Positions 39,790 to 49,097 of a stretch of DNA of 64,000 nt are shown one piece after another. Location of the stretch: the NCBI GenBank assembly GCA_028716525.1, contig JAQUPQ010000008.1, positions 1 through 64,000 of the forward strand, given 5' to 3'. Both the position numbers and the translations under genes were made by a program. The stretch's first letter is position 1. Each line of letters starts with the position of its first letter. Source of the DNA: Terriglobia bacterium (GTDB lineage: Bacteria > Acidobacteriota > Terriglobia > JAIQFV01). The notes beneath the pieces were generated by a model that was not told the origin of the DNA, ran no database searches, and worked only from the letters and a program-made list of their open reading frames with translations.

Positions 39790-40225
39790 ATAAGGAAGCC
39801 AGGAATACAGGAGGACTCAAAACCTTAAAGCAATGACGCGTTTGACTTCTAATGTTTTCTTGGCGAAGTTCAAGATGAGGCCATGCTTCTTCCCCAATGC
39901 CTTCAAGTACGACCGCACTATTGCAAAGTGTATGTCTTCAATCCCTTTGATAGCCTTCAGCTCCACGACGATAGTGTCGTCCACCAACAGATCGATCCGA
40001 TGGACACCCACCTCCACCATCGAATATTGAATCGCCACTTCAATTTGTCGGCCAACCCGCAAACCGCGCTTCCTGAGTTCCAAAACCAACGCATTTTCAT
40101 AAATTGATTCGATGAAACCCGGCCCCAACTCCCTGTGAACCTCAATCGCACCTGCGATGATCTTATCCGTCAATTCTTCAAACTCCAGAGTCATCTAAAG
40201 CCTCCTAGCTTCATGGGTTCCTTAT
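39790..40225. repeat. Inverted-repeat cassette enclosing the GxxExxY gene
   Basis: A 25-nt arm at 39790-39814 pairs with the reverse complement of 40201-40225 at 20 of 25 positions. The shared parts are ATAAGGAA at the outer end and AGGAGG at the inner end. The GxxExxY gene fills the interior almost completely, with only 2 bp and 6 bp to spare. A related gene-less pair lies at 14947-15056. No target duplication is obvious. Confidence 0.65.
39817..40194 (-). CDS. GxxExxY family protein (PD-(D/E)XK nuclease-like)
   Basis: 125 residues. It contains the family signature GFIESIY and a PD-(D/E)XK-like core, with Asp in HRIDLLVDD and VVELKAI, followed by a QxxxY-like VRSYLKALG. The catalytic Asp, Glu and Lys all seem present. 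These small proteins occur in multiple copies per genome in Acidobacteriota, Planctomycetes and others, and their role is not established. The gene is enclosed by inverted repeats, which suggests a mobile or formerly mobile cassette. It is inserted between the ABC operon and radC. Confidence 0.88.
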   Translation of the reverse strand: MTLEFEELTDKIIAGAIEVHRELGPGFIESIYENALVLELRKRGLRVGRQIEVAIQYSMVEVGVHRIDLLVDDTIVVELKAIKGIEDIHFAIVRSYLKALGKKHGLILNFAKKTLEVKRVIALRF

Positions 40226-40247
40226 TCCAAAGTTCTTGTTTGCATCA

Positions 40248-40946
40248 TTACATCAAATTCTTCTCCGCAAAGCTGAAGTAATCGTTGCCGCCGATGATGA
40301 TGTGATCGAGCACCACGACGTCGACGAGCTTGCAGGCCTGCTGAAGGTCTGTCGTTAACCGCTGATCCTCGCGGCTGGGCTCCGGATTTCCTGAGGGATG
40401 ATTGTGAACAGCTATAAGCGCAGAAGAAGAAAGCGCCAGAGCGCGCTTGACCACTTCGCGCGGGTAAACGGATGCCGAGTCGATGGTCCCGCTAAACAAT
40501 TCTTCGATTTTGAGGATACGATGCTTGGTGTTGAGGAAGACGATGGAAAAAACTTCGCGGTCCAGATCGCGAAATTTGGCCGCCAACAGGCCCACAACAT
40601 CGCGGGAGCATTCGATGAACGATTCGTGTTCCACCTTTTCTCGAAGCTGTCTTTGGCTGAGTTCGCCGATGGCGCGCAGCGTGGCGATCTTGGCCGGTCC
40701 GAGTCCCCTCACCTTGCGCAGCTCTTCATCGCTCGCTTTGAAGAGCCCTCGCAAACCGCCGAATTCCTGAAGCAGCTTGCGGGAAAAATCAACCACGTTC
40801 ATGCCTCGAACACCGACCCGCAGAAAGATGGCCACCAGCTCCGCATCGCTCAACGCCGCCGGGCCTTGTGCTAACAATCGCTCCCGAGGTTGCTCGCTGC
40901 TGGGCCAGTAGCGCACCCATCGTTCAGACACTCTTTGAGCAGTCAT
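40248..40946 (-). CDS. radC: RadC-family JAMM domain protein
   Basis: 232 residues. Residues ~20-105 are a helix-hairpin-helix region (RKVRGLGPAKIATLRAIGEL). Residues ~110-232 are the JAB/MPN domain with the JAMM zinc motif HNHPSGNPEPSREDQ: H181, H183, S191 and D194 fit HxH-x7-S-x2-D. The annotation as a DNA-repair protein is historical, and the actual activity of the family is uncertain. Length and start are normal. It lies between the GxxExxY cassette and alr, without evident co-transcription. Confidence 0.93.
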   Translation of the reverse strand: MTAQRVSERWVRYWPSSEQPRERLLAQGPAALSDAELVAIFLRVGVRGMNVVDFSRKLLQEFGGLRGLFKASDEELRKVRGLGPAKIATLRAIGELSQRQLREKVEHESFIECSRDVVGLLAAKFRDLDREVFSIVFLNTKHRILKIEELFSGTIDSASVYPREVVKRALALSSSALIAVHNHPSGNPEPSREDQRLTTDLQQACKLVDVVVLDHIIIGGNDYFSFAEKNLM

Positions 40947-41061
40947 GGCTCTATGCGGGGGAAGATTTACAGAGAAGACTAATTCAGGCGGGCTTGAATT
41001 TCAAGCTGAAGCTTCTAAGACAAAAGAACCGTAATTTGTTAAAACCCAGCGAGTCTTGGTC

Positions 41062-42357
41062 TTAGTGCTGCACGTACACTCGATACACGCGCGGACTGAG
41101 GGCACACAAAATCTCATAAGAGATCGTGCCCAAATATGACGCCCAATCTTCGGCGGTCATCACTTGGGAGCCGCTCCGGCCCAGCAGAACCACTTCATCG
41201 CCCACGTGCACATCGGGAATCTCGGTGACGTCCGCCAAAATGAGGTCCATCGACACGCGTCCCACCAAGGGCGCTCGTCGACCACGGATCAAAACGCACA
41301 TGGGCTCGGGCCGCGCGTTCTGACGGGAATAAGGTTTCACATTGGCAAAAGAAAGGCGGCGATTAACTCCATCCGCATAGCCGATCGGAAGTGTTGCAAT
41401 AACGCCAGGACGCCTCATCCGGTAAGTACCGTTATAACCTAACGGCGAATTCCGCGGCACACGCTTCAGGTGCAGCACCCGGGTTTTGAGCGACAAGGCG
41501 GGCGCTGTTCCCATGGGTTTAATGCCACGACTGCGGAATTCATAACCGTACAAAGCGATGCCGGCGCGCACCATGTCCCATCTCAGGGTGGAGTGGAATG
41601 AAGCTCCAGCACTGTTGGCGACGTGCCGCAATGGAACTTCCACTCCCGCGTCCTCGAAGGTGGTGAGTACCCGGAGAAAGAGATCCTCTTGCGCCCGGTT
41701 GGAAGGCGCCTCGATCTGTTCGGCCGAAGAAAGGTGCGTGAAAATGCCTTCCAGGCGAAGGTTTTTCCATCGTCGCTCGGCCCACCGGCGAGCCAGTTTC
41801 TCCGACTCCTCGCATGAGAACCCCATGCGATTCATTCCGGTATCAAATTTCAAATGGACTTTAACGGGTTTTTGAGGTGTGCCGGCCCGATTGAGCGCCT
41901 CGAGATGGGGCACGGAACTGGCTGTAATCCGCGCATTGATTTCGACGGCAGCCCGGGCTTGGGCGGGGAAAAATGTTCCCAGCACCAAAATGTTTCTCTT
42001 CAAACCGGCGTCGCGAAGCGCGGCAGCCTCCTCCAGGGTGGCCACCCCGAACCATTCCACACCGCAGGACGCCAAGAATTTCGAAACAGGGACGGCCCCG
42101 TGGCCGTAAGCATCCGCTTTGACCACCGCCATGACATGGCAACGCTTTCCGACGCGCCTTTGGATGGCCTGGAAATTCTTCCCTATCTGGGGCAGGGATA
42201 TTTCAGCCCAGGTAGGGCGAGACTCCGAAGGTCGTGGGTTCCAAGCGGACAGTTTCACAGGCCCAATGGTAACATGAAGACAACCGGCGCTTGAATGAAA
42301 GCCGGCCCTCCTGGAAGCCGCTAACTCTTGGCTCCTTCTCTCACTCCAACACTTCAA
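41062..42357 (-). CDS. alr: Alanine racemase
   Basis: Interconverts L- and D-alanine for peptidoglycan with PLP. The PLP lysine lies in AVVKADAYGHG (residue 80 of the long form), and the catalytic Tyr region is PLGYNGTYRMRRPG. The C-terminal beta domain ends GTISYEILCALSPRVYRVYV. The 431-residue form starts with a Ser/Arg-rich stretch that is unlike the family. A GTG at 42258 (VKLSAWNPRPSESRPTWAEI) would give a more usual ~398 residues, but no strong Shine-Dalgarno decides. Confidence 0.92.
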   Translation of the reverse strand: MKCWSERRSQELAASRRAGFHSSAGCLHVTIGPVKLSAWNPRPSESRPTWAEISLPQIGKNFQAIQRRVGKRCHVMAVVKADAYGHGAVPVSKFLASCGVEWFGVATLEEAAALRDAGLKRNILVLGTFFPAQARAAVEINARITASSVPHLEALNRAGTPQKPVKVHLKFDTGMNRMGFSCEESEKLARRWAERRWKNLRLEGIFTHLSSAEQIEAPSNRAQEDLFLRVLTTFEDAGVEVPLRHVANSAGASFHSTLRWDMVRAGIALYGYEFRSRGIKPMGTAPALSLKTRVLHLKRVPRNSPLGYNGTYRMRRPGVIATLPIGYADGVNRRLSFANVKPYSRQNARPEPMCVLIRGRRAPLVGRVSMDLILADVTEIPDVHVGDEVVLLGRSGSQVMTAEDWASYLGTISYEILCALSPRVYRVYVQH

Positions 42358-42530
42358 CTTCAGCGGAGTTCGCTTTTAATTCGCATCAAGGTGCCCAAAT
42401 TGACTTCGACTTATCGCTGTGTGATAATTCTGCGTTGACCCGACACCACTGGCGACACTCAAGTACGCAGGCGCATCCAACCAGAAGTCACGTGTTGGAC
42501 GAACAGGTAAAGACTGGAGAATGAGGAATC

Positions 42531-44618
42531 ATGCGTTCCAAGCACGATAGGAGTCCATGGCGCCGAATGCTTATCACGGCGCTGATGTTAACTGTAGCCG
42601 GTGGTTTGATTCTCGGCAGTGAGAAAGACAAGTCCAAAACCGCAAATTCATCGACGGTTTCTGCGTCGTCTGCAGAAGTGACACCCGACCGCGGTCAGAG
42701 CTATTACCACTACATGCTCGGGCACACGCTGGAGGAGCAGGGCAAGGTTCATGAGGCCATCGAGGAATACAAGCTGGCCATCAAATACGATCCCACTTCT
42801 TCGTTTTTGAGTTCCGAGCTGGCGGCCGCTTACGCGCGCAACAGCTCCATCAAAGACGCCGTGACGGCAGCCGAAGAGGCCGTCAAGAAAGACCCCAACA
42901 ATCTCGATGCCCATCGTTTGCTGGGAAATGTGTACCGCTCCCTCATCGGCGACACCGACGAACCGGTGGCCGGCTCGGAATCGATGCTCAACAAGGCCTT
43001 GGACCAATATTTGGCCATCACTCGCATCGAGCCGACCTCGACGGACGATCTGCTGATCCTGGGCCAACTATACCGGCGCGCCAACAAGAACACTGAAGCC
43101 CTCAACACCTTCAAACACTGTCTGGAGCTGGAGCCCGATTCTGAAGGCTGTCTCACCAATCTGGCTTTCTTGTACACCGATCTTTCCGACAACGATCAAG
43201 CCATTGCCTTGCTGGAAAAAAATCTGCCCAAGAAGGTGGATTCAGCGCAGCTCTATGTCGCCATGGGGTATGCGTATCAGCGATCGAAGAATTACAAGAG
43301 GGCCATTGAACTGTATCGTAAAGCCATTCAACTCGATCACAGCAACCTCAACGTGAATCGCAGTCTGGCCGAGTCGCTCCTGCAGGACGGACAGCTCAAG
43401 GCGTCGCTCGACGAATACAAAGCCATCGTTGAAACCGACAAAAGCGATGCCGATTCCTACCTTCGCATCGGTCAGATTTATCGGCGTATGGGGAATTATG
43501 ACGCGGCTTTGCAGAACTTCTTAAGCGCGCAGCTCCTGCGTCCGGATTCGCTCGACGTCACCTACAACCTGGCGCTGCTGTACGAAGAGCAGGAAAAATA
43601 TGATGAAGCCCTGGCCAAGCTGAACGATCTTTTGAAAATCACGGAGAAGAAAAACGGGACCTACACCGCTTCGGAGCTCAATAACCGCGGGGTTTTCGTG
43701 GAACGAGTCGGGATGGTGTATCGAAAGATGGAAAAGGTTCCCGAGGCCATCAAAGCGTTCGAACAACTTCGGGATCTCGACAAAGATCACGCCGTGGAGG
43801 CGGAAGGTTTAATCATCGACACCTATCGCGAAACCCGCGATTTCGACAAAGCCTTGGCCGAAGTGACCGTCGCCATCGAAAAGTTTCCGGATAAGCGGCG
43901 CTTCAAATTGCAACAGGCCGACGTCATGGACGACAAGGGGGATTACAACGGCGCCATGGCAGCGCTTCAAAAACTGTTGGCCAACAACAAGGACGACCGC
44001 GAGGTCTACCTGTCGATGGCTCAGATTCAGCAGAAAGAAAAACATTTTTCCGAGGCGGAGAAAAGCATCCTGGCGGCCCAGCCGTTCGCCGCCAATGATG
44101 ACCAGCGCGAAGGCGTCCTGTTCTTCCTGGGCGCCATTTATGAACGCCAGAAAAAATATGACCTGGCGGAAACCACGTTCCACCAAACCTTGAAAATGGA
44201 TCCTCAGAACGCCGCCGCTCTGAACTATCTCGGCTACATGTTGGCCGATCGGGGCGTTCGCGTGGAAGAGGGATTGAAATACATTCAGCAGGCTGTGGAT
44301 CTGGAGCCCACCAACGGAGCCTATCTCGACAGTCTGGGATGGGCCTATTACAAACTCAAGAAATACGATCAGGCGGAAACCAATTTATTGAAGGCCATTG
44401 AGAAGCTTCCCAAAGATCCCACGATTCACGATCATCTGGGAGATGTGTATCTGGCCACGGACCGCTTGAAACAGGCGGCGGCGGAATACGAGAAGTCGCT
44501 GCGCTGGTATAACAGCAGTCCGGAGCAAGCCAGCAATGTCGATCCCGCGGATATGGACAAAGTGCAGAAGAAGTTGGATGAGTTGAAGGCCCGACTGGCG
44601 CAGAATGTCAACAAGTAG
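42531..44618 (+). CDS. Tetratricopeptide-repeat protein, exported or anchored
   Basis: 695 residues. A signal or anchor segment (MLITALMLTVAGGLILGSEK) follows a basic start. Afterwards there are more than a dozen TPR units (for example HYMLGHTLEEQGKVHEAIEE, LYVAMGYAYQRSKNYKRAIE, ALNYLGYMLADRGVRVEEGL), so the protein is a long helical solenoid for protein-protein contacts. There is no catalytic domain. The start is supported by GAGGAATC before the ATG. Its last 14 bp overlap ispE, indicating co-transcription. A periplasmic scaffolding role is inferred only. Confidence 0.88.
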   Translation: MRSKHDRSPWRRMLITALMLTVAGGLILGSEKDKSKTANSSTVSASSAEVTPDRGQSYYHYMLGHTLEEQGKVHEAIEEYKLAIKYDPTSSFLSSELAAAYARNSSIKDAVTAAEEAVKKDPNNLDAHRLLGNVYRSLIGDTDEPVAGSESMLNKALDQYLAITRIEPTSTDDLLILGQLYRRANKNTEALNTFKHCLELEPDSEGCLTNLAFLYTDLSDNDQAIALLEKNLPKKVDSAQLYVAMGYAYQRSKNYKRAIELYRKAIQLDHSNLNVNRSLAESLLQDGQLKASLDEYKAIVETDKSDADSYLRIGQIYRRMGNYDAALQNFLSAQLLRPDSLDVTYNLALLYEEQEKYDEALAKLNDLLKITEKKNGTYTASELNNRGVFVERVGMVYRKMEKVPEAIKAFEQLRDLDKDHAVEAEGLIIDTYRETRDFDKALAEVTVAIEKFPDKRRFKLQQADVMDDKGDYNGAMAALQKLLANNKDDREVYLSMAQIQQKEKHFSEAEKSILAAQPFAANDDQREGVLFFLGAIYERQKKYDLAETTFHQTLKMDPQNAAALNYLGYMLADRGVRVEEGLKYIQQAVDLEPTNGAYLDSLGWAYYKLKKYDQAETNLLKAIEKLPKDPTIHDHLGDVYLATDRLKQAAAEYEKSLRWYNSSPEQASNVDPADMDKVQKKLDELKARLAQNVNK

Positions 44619-45537
44619 ACGCCCGCTTGAATCCTCAGTTCTCGCCTGCTCTTTTGCCAAAGTCAATCTGGGTTTGAAGATCGTGGGCCGTCGCCGCGAC
44701 GGTTACCACGATATTCAGACCCTCTTTCAAACCGTCACTCTCCACGACCGCCTCAGGTTTGCCCGTTTGCGGACCGGCAAGATCGACTTCACGTGCAACG
44801 ATCCTCGGGTCCCGCGAAATTCCGAGAATCTAATCGTCCGGGCCGCTCAGTTGTTTCGAAAAGAGACCGGTCTCCGGGCCGGTGTGGCCATCCATTTGGA
44901 GAAACGCATCCCCTTGGGGGCGGGGTTGGGCGGAGGAAGCAGCAACGCCGCAGTCACCCTGCTGGCGCTGGAACGGTTATTTGGCCGGAGGATGGGCGAT
45001 CTTCGGCGGCTGCGGCTGGCCCGGTCATTGGGCGCCGACGTTCCCTTCTTTCTATGTGGGGGTCGCGCCCTGGGATTCGGCCGGGGGGATGAGGTTGTAT
45101 CTTTGCCCGACGGACGTCTCGCCACGCTGCTTCTGGCCTGTCCGGACCTCCCTATTTCGACCGCCCATGCCTATCGCTGGGCAAGTTTGGGGTTGACAAA
45201 AGTCCGCCGCGCCAATAACATGGCTCGTTTTCGTTTACGGTTCTTTGAAAAAGAGAGTGTGTTCACTTTGTTTGAGAACGATTTCGAACGCGTCCTGTTT
45301 GCGCGGTACCCGTTGCTGCGACGCTTGAAACGCCGCTTGTTGTCGGCCGGGGCCACAGAGGCCCAAATGACCGGCAGCGGTTCGGCGGTGTTTGGGGTGT
45401 TTTCATCGGTCCAGGCAGCGCGGTCTGCGGAAGCCCGGTTGCGTTCGTCCCCAAGCTTGCCCGCGCTTCAGACCTTTGTGGTTCGAAGTCTTCCAAGGTC
45501 GCATTACGCGAAAAGAATATTGACCGCCTTCGAGTGA
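44605..45537 (+). CDS. ispE: 4-diphosphocytidyl-2-C-methyl-D-erythritol kinase
   Basis: GHMP-fold kinase of the MEP isoprenoid pathway. 310 residues with the family start SFAKVNLGLKIVGRRRDGYH, the ATP loop PLGAGLGGGSSNAAVTLLAL and the C-terminal motif MTGSGSAVFGVF. The start overlaps the TPR gene by 14 bp. Downstream come tRNA-Gln and prs, a neighbourhood (ispE-prs-rplY-pth) widely conserved in bacteria. Confidence 0.95.
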   Translation: MSTSRRPLESSVLACSFAKVNLGLKIVGRRRDGYHDIQTLFQTVTLHDRLRFARLRTGKIDFTCNDPRVPRNSENLIVRAAQLFRKETGLRAGVAIHLEKRIPLGAGLGGGSSNAAVTLLALERLFGRRMGDLRRLRLARSLGADVPFFLCGGRALGFGRGDEVVSLPDGRLATLLLACPDLPISTAHAYRWASLGLTKVRRANNMARFRLRFFEKESVFTLFENDFERVLFARYPLLRRLKRRLLSAGATEAQMTGSGSAVFGVFSSVQAARSAEARLRSSPSLPALQTFVVRSLPRSHYAKRILTAFE

Positions 45538-45619
45538 TCACGATTCGCTCCCGCGCGAGGCGTCACGTTGGGCGGGATCGAAGGCCGGTGGACCCGATCA
45601 TTCCCGGCGGACGGTTCAC

Positions 45620-45694
45620 TCGGGGGTCGTCTAACCGGTAGGACACCAGCCTTTGGAGCTGTGAATCGGGGTTCGATTCCCTGCCCCCGAGCCA
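45620..45694 (+). tRNA. tRNA-Gln (anticodon TTG)
   Basis: 75 nt including an encoded CCA. The acceptor stem TCGGGGG pairs with CCCCCGA, with discriminator G. The D-arm is GTCT-loop-GGAC. The anticodon loop CTTTGGA places TTG at positions 34-36. The T-arm is CGGGG-TTCGATT-CCCTG, with one G-U pair. The anticodon stem has a C-T mismatch at its outermost pair by my reading. The short minus-strand ORFs over this gene are the familiar artefact of reading tRNA antisense. It sits between ispE and prs, 25 bp before the prs ATG. Confidence 0.93.
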
Positions 45695-45719
45695 AAACTC
45701 AACGGAGTTGAAACGGCGC

Positions 45720-46664
45720 ATGTACGACGCCATCAAGATTTTCACCGGCAACGCCAATCCCAAGCTGGCGGCCGAAATTGCCAAGTATTTGAAGCATCCG
45801 CTGGGCCAGTGTTCGTTGACGCGCTTCCCGGATGGAGAAATCAATTTTCAGATTCTCGAAAATGTCCGGGGCGCCGACGTTTTCATCATCCAGCCCACCT
45901 GCCGACCGGTGGATTCCAATCTGATGGAATTGCTGATCATGCTGGATGCCTTCAAGCGATCGTCGGCGCGGCGCATTACGGCGGTGCTTCCGTATTACGG
46001 ATACGCGCGGCAGGACCGCAAAGACCGTCCGCGGGTGCCGATCTCGGCCAAGCTGGTCGCAGATCTGCTGACCTCGGCCGGCGCCGATCGCATTCTCACC
46101 ATGGATCTGCATGCCCCGCAGATTCAAGGATTCTTTCGCATTCCGGTGGATCACTTGTACGCCGGGCCGGTGATTGTGAAGTACTTCCGGAGAATGAGAA
46201 TCCCGAATCTGATGGTGGTTTCGCCGGACGCAGGCGGCGTAGAGCGGGCGCGTTCCTTCGCCAAGCGTTTGGAATGCGACCTCGCTATAGTCGACAAACG
46301 CCGCGAAAAGGGGCAGGAAGCGGAAGTCCTGAATGTGATCGGAGAGGTGGAGGGCCGCAACGCCCTGATCGTCGACGATCTCATCGACACGGCCGGCACG
46401 CTGGTGCGCGTGGCCACCGCGCTCCGCAAGAATGGGGTCCGCAAAGTTCTGGCGTGCTGCACGCACGCGGTGTTTTCGCGCGATGCCCTGGCGCGCATCG
46501 AGAGCTCGCCGATTGAGAAAGTCGTGGTGACGAATTCCGTACCCACCAACTCCATCGAGCACTCGAAGAAGATTACCTGTTTGACCATCGGCCCGCTGCT
46601 GGGCGAAGGTATTCGGTCGATCCACAAGGAAACATCGATCAGCCGGCTGTTTGACAAACGGTAG
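45720..46664 (+). CDS. prs: Ribose-phosphate pyrophosphokinase
   Basis: Makes PRPP from ribose 5-phosphate and ATP for nucleotide, His and Trp synthesis. I prefer ATG 45720 (MYDAIKIFTGNANPKLAAEI), which matches the family N-terminus; the track start is a TTG four codons earlier. Motifs: QPTCRPVDSNLMELLIMLDA, PYYGYARQDRKDRPR, LTMDLHAPQIQGFF and the PRPP loop ALIVDDLIDTAGTL. 314 residues, normal. It directly follows tRNA-Gln and probably shares its transcript. Confidence 0.96.
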   Translation: MYDAIKIFTGNANPKLAAEIAKYLKHPLGQCSLTRFPDGEINFQILENVRGADVFIIQPTCRPVDSNLMELLIMLDAFKRSSARRITAVLPYYGYARQDRKDRPRVPISAKLVADLLTSAGADRILTMDLHAPQIQGFFRIPVDHLYAGPVIVKYFRRMRIPNLMVVSPDAGGVERARSFAKRLECDLAIVDKRREKGQEAEVLNVIGEVEGRNALIVDDLIDTAGTLVRVATALRKNGVRKVLACCTHAVFSRDALARIESSPIEKVVVTNSVPTNSIEHSKKITCLTIGPLLGEGIRSIHKETSISRLFDKR

Positions 46665-46764
46665 AGCGGTAGGATTCGAGGTTCGGGTCCGCGCTATTTG
46701 AAAATTGATCTGCCCAGTTTGTAACCATGATAGTCCCGCCAGGCGGGATGAAAGTAGGTAAACC

Positions 46765-47463
46765 ATGACCGCGTCATTTAATGTCAAAGCACAAATCCGC
46801 AGCCAGAGAGGAACCCGCGCCGCGCGGCGTCTTCGCCGCGAGGGCTTGATTCCCGCCGTTTTGTACGGCGCCTCCAAAGAAACGCTGTCGCTCGTCGTCA
46901 ATCCCAAAGAAATCACCACCATCCTGAATTCCCCGACCGGTTACAACAGCATCTTTACACTGGAAGTCGAGGGGCATCCCAAGCAAAACGTCCTGATCAA
47001 GGACTGGACCTTTGAGCCGGTGCGATCGACCCTGCTGCACGCTGATTTCTTTCGCATCGCGATGGATAAACCCATCGATGTGAAAGTGCCGGTCCGCACC
47101 GTCGGCGAAGCCAAGGGCGTCAAGCTGGAAGGCGGCATTCTCGAGATCGTCTTGCGAGAGATTGAAATATCGTGTCTGCCCTCCGATATTCCGGATCACA
47201 TCCCGGTGGATGTGTCCGAGTTGACCTTTGGAAAAAATATTCGTGTCGGCGACCTGCAGGTCGACTCCAGGGTAAAAATTATTTCCGACCCGGGTTTGAC
47301 CGTGGCCCACATCACCACGGTGAAGGAAGAGAAAGTCGCCGAAGTGGTTGTAGAAGGCGCTGTACCCGAAGCTCCGGCCGAACCGGAAGTCATCAAGAAG
47401 GGCAAGACGGTGGAGGAAGGCGAAGAAGCCGAGGCCGCGCCGGAGAAGGCCGAGAAGAAGTAG
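46765..47463 (+). CDS. rplY: 50S ribosomal protein L25 (Ctc/TL5 type)
   Basis: 232 residues, the long form with a 5S-rRNA-binding L25 domain (QIRSQRGTRAARRLRREGLI) and a TL5 C-terminal domain. The acidic/basic tail is rich in Glu, Ala and Lys (PEKAEKK). Family stretches include NVLIKDWTFEPVRSTLLHAD and FFRIAMDKPIDVKVPV. A small CCCGCC-A-GGCGGG hairpin (46735-46747) lies about 17 bp before the ATG and could influence translation. It precedes pth. Confidence 0.95.
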   Translation: MTASFNVKAQIRSQRGTRAARRLRREGLIPAVLYGASKETLSLVVNPKEITTILNSPTGYNSIFTLEVEGHPKQNVLIKDWTFEPVRSTLLHADFFRIAMDKPIDVKVPVRTVGEAKGVKLEGGILEIVLREIEISCLPSDIPDHIPVDVSELTFGKNIRVGDLQVDSRVKIISDPGLTVAHITTVKEEKVAEVVVEGAVPEAPAEPEVIKKGKTVEEGEEAEAAPEKAEKK

Positions 47464-47514
47464 CCGCGAGCTGGCGACTGGACGCCGTCGCGTCCGTCGC
47501 CGGGGACACATCGC

Positions 47515-48120
47515 ATGCGTATTGTTGTGGGTTTGGGAAATCCCGGGGAACGATTTGCCGCCACACCGCACAACCTGGGATTTCTGGTGGTGGACAAGCT
47601 GGCCGACCGATTGGGTATCGAGATTCGGCGGCCGGAATCCCAGTCGCTGGTCGGGCGGGGACGCTGCGGCGAATGGGATGTGGTTGTGGCCAAGCCGCAG
47701 ACGTTCATGAATCTGAGCGGTCAAGCGGTGCAGAAATTGTTGGCCCAGCACCAGGCTTCACCCGAGGAAGTGATCGTGGTCGTGGACGATCTGGATCTTC
47801 CCTGGGGGCGCATGCGGATTCGCGAACGCGGCAACGCGGGAACTCACAACGGAATGCGCTCCGTCGTCGGCGCTGTGGGAACCGATTTCGCGCGCCTGCG
47901 GATGGGCATCGCTCCGGAGCACGCGGTTTCAGACCCGGCAGCCTTTGTGCTGGCGCCGTTTGAAAAAATGCAGCGGCAGGGTTTGGAGGAGTTTGTGGAC
48001 CGGGGCGCTCAGGCCCTTTTCGTTGTGCTGTCGGAGGGCACCCGGGCCGCCATGAATCAGTTCAACGCCGCCCCCGAAGCGGAATCGGAAATCGATTCGC
48101 GGGACGGAACGACGCAGTAA
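47515..48120 (+). CDS. pth: Peptidyl-tRNA hydrolase
   Basis: Releases tRNA from stalled peptidyl-tRNA. 201 residues with the start MRIVVGLGNPGERFAATPHN carrying the catalytic His and Asn. KPQTFMNLSGQAVQKLL, VVVDDLDLPWGRMRIRERGN and AGTHNGMRSVVGAVGT follow. It lies between rplY and rpsF in the conserved order. Confidence 0.96.
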   Translation: MRIVVGLGNPGERFAATPHNLGFLVVDKLADRLGIEIRRPESQSLVGRGRCGEWDVVVAKPQTFMNLSGQAVQKLLAQHQASPEEVIVVVDDLDLPWGRMRIRERGNAGTHNGMRSVVGAVGTDFARLRMGIAPEHAVSDPAAFVLAPFEKMQRQGLEEFVDRGAQALFVVLSEGTRAAMNQFNAAPEAESEIDSRDGTTQ

Positions 48121-48160
48121 GAAGGATTTTGAGTGTAGTTTTGCAACAAGGAGAGCATTT

Positions 48161-48607
48161 GTGGACCGACTCTATGAAATCATGTTCATCGTCAACCCGA
48201 CCGTATCTGAAGAAGAGGTCGACAAGTTGATCACCCAGTTTGAAACCACCGTCACTTCCACCCACGGAGAAGTCCAGAAAGTCGACAAGATGGGCAAACG
48301 GCGCCTGGCGTATCGTGTGGGCAAGTTTTCGGAAGGCTTCTACGTCCTCTTCACGGTCAAAAGCGGCGGTGAAACCATCAAGGAATTTGAGCGCCGTCTG
48401 CGCGTCACCGATGCGGTCATCAAGTATCTGACCGTCCGGGTGGACGAAGATCTAAAGCGGCTGGAGAAGATGAAGGCCAAGCGAGCGGCGCGCGCTGCCC
48501 GCAAACCCAAACCGGCGCCCAAGGTCGAAGAGGCTGCCGCACCTGAAACGGCTCCGGAGACGCCGCCCCAAACGCCGCCTGAGGGTGCACCGCCCAACGC
48601 CGGGTGA
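48161..48607 (+). CDS. rpsF: 30S ribosomal protein S6
   Basis: 148 residues starting at a GTG preceded by AAGGAGAG. The S6 core is YEIMFIVNPTVSEEEVDKLI, then VQKVDKMGKRRLAYRVGKFS and IKYLTVRVDED. The C-terminus is extended by ~35 residues rich in Ala, Pro and Glu (EEAAAPETAPETPPQTPPEG), longer than the ~100-residue minimum, as often seen in this family. It heads the rpsF-rpsR-rplI-dnaB run. Confidence 0.96.
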   Translation: MDRLYEIMFIVNPTVSEEEVDKLITQFETTVTSTHGEVQKVDKMGKRRLAYRVGKFSEGFYVLFTVKSGGETIKEFERRLRVTDAVIKYLTVRVDEDLKRLEKMKAKRAARAARKPKPAPKVEEAAAPETAPETPPQTPPEGAPPNAG

Positions 48608-48668
48608 GAAGGATTTTGTTTGACGCCGGCCGAGACAGAGTGCCGGCCAAATCGGGAAGGAGTTCAGC

Positions 48669-48971
48669 ATGGAAGTACGAAAATCAAGTGGACCGCCACG
48701 ATCGGGACCGCGTCCCGGTGGCCGGCCGTCTGGCCCAGGGCGGGGACCCCGCCGGGATTTTGTGCGACGTCGCCGCGTCTGCAAGTTTTGCGTCGAGAAG
48801 ATCGACTACATCGATTACAAAGACGCGCGCATCCTGATGCAGTTCATCCCGGAGCGGGGCAAAGTCATGCCGAGACGGCTCTCGGGCGTGTGCTCACGGC
48901 ATCAACGACGCCTCATGGAAGCGGTCAAACGGGCGCGCAACATCGCCTTGATTCCGTTTACCACGGAATGA
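48669..48971 (+). CDS. rpsR: 30S ribosomal protein S18
   Basis: 100 residues, ATG preceded by GAAGGAG. It has a Gly/Pro/Arg-rich N-terminal tail, then [20 protein letters not shown] and [20 protein letters not shown]. The cysteines of CKFC together with GVCSRH form a possible metal-binding set, suggesting the zinc-bearing (C+) variant of S18. It partners S6, the gene just upstream. Confidence 0.95.
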   Translation: MEVRKSSGPPRSGPRPGGRPSGPGRGPRRDFVRRRRVCKFCVEKIDYIDYKDARILMQFIPERGKVMPRRLSGVCSRHQRRLMEAVKRARNIALIPFTTE

Positions 48972-49097
48972 TTGCAGCGGCGCTCGGGAGAATTGAAAGT
49001 CCGACTTTCGCCGGACCGGCCGCATGTCGAGGCGCAGCCGGTTTGAAATCCAGCGGCGCGATCGGAGCCATGCCGGCGGAACATTAAGGAGAACGTT

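Noticed and set aside
45504-45844. Two minus-strand ORFs overlapping tRNA-Gln
   Set aside because: The peptide LGGRESNPDSQLQRLVSYRL is the familiar artefact of translating a tRNA gene antisense.
46734-46747. Hairpin before rplY as a ribosomal-protein leader
   Set aside because: Six-bp stem only and no resemblance to a known leader; more likely a small REP remnant.
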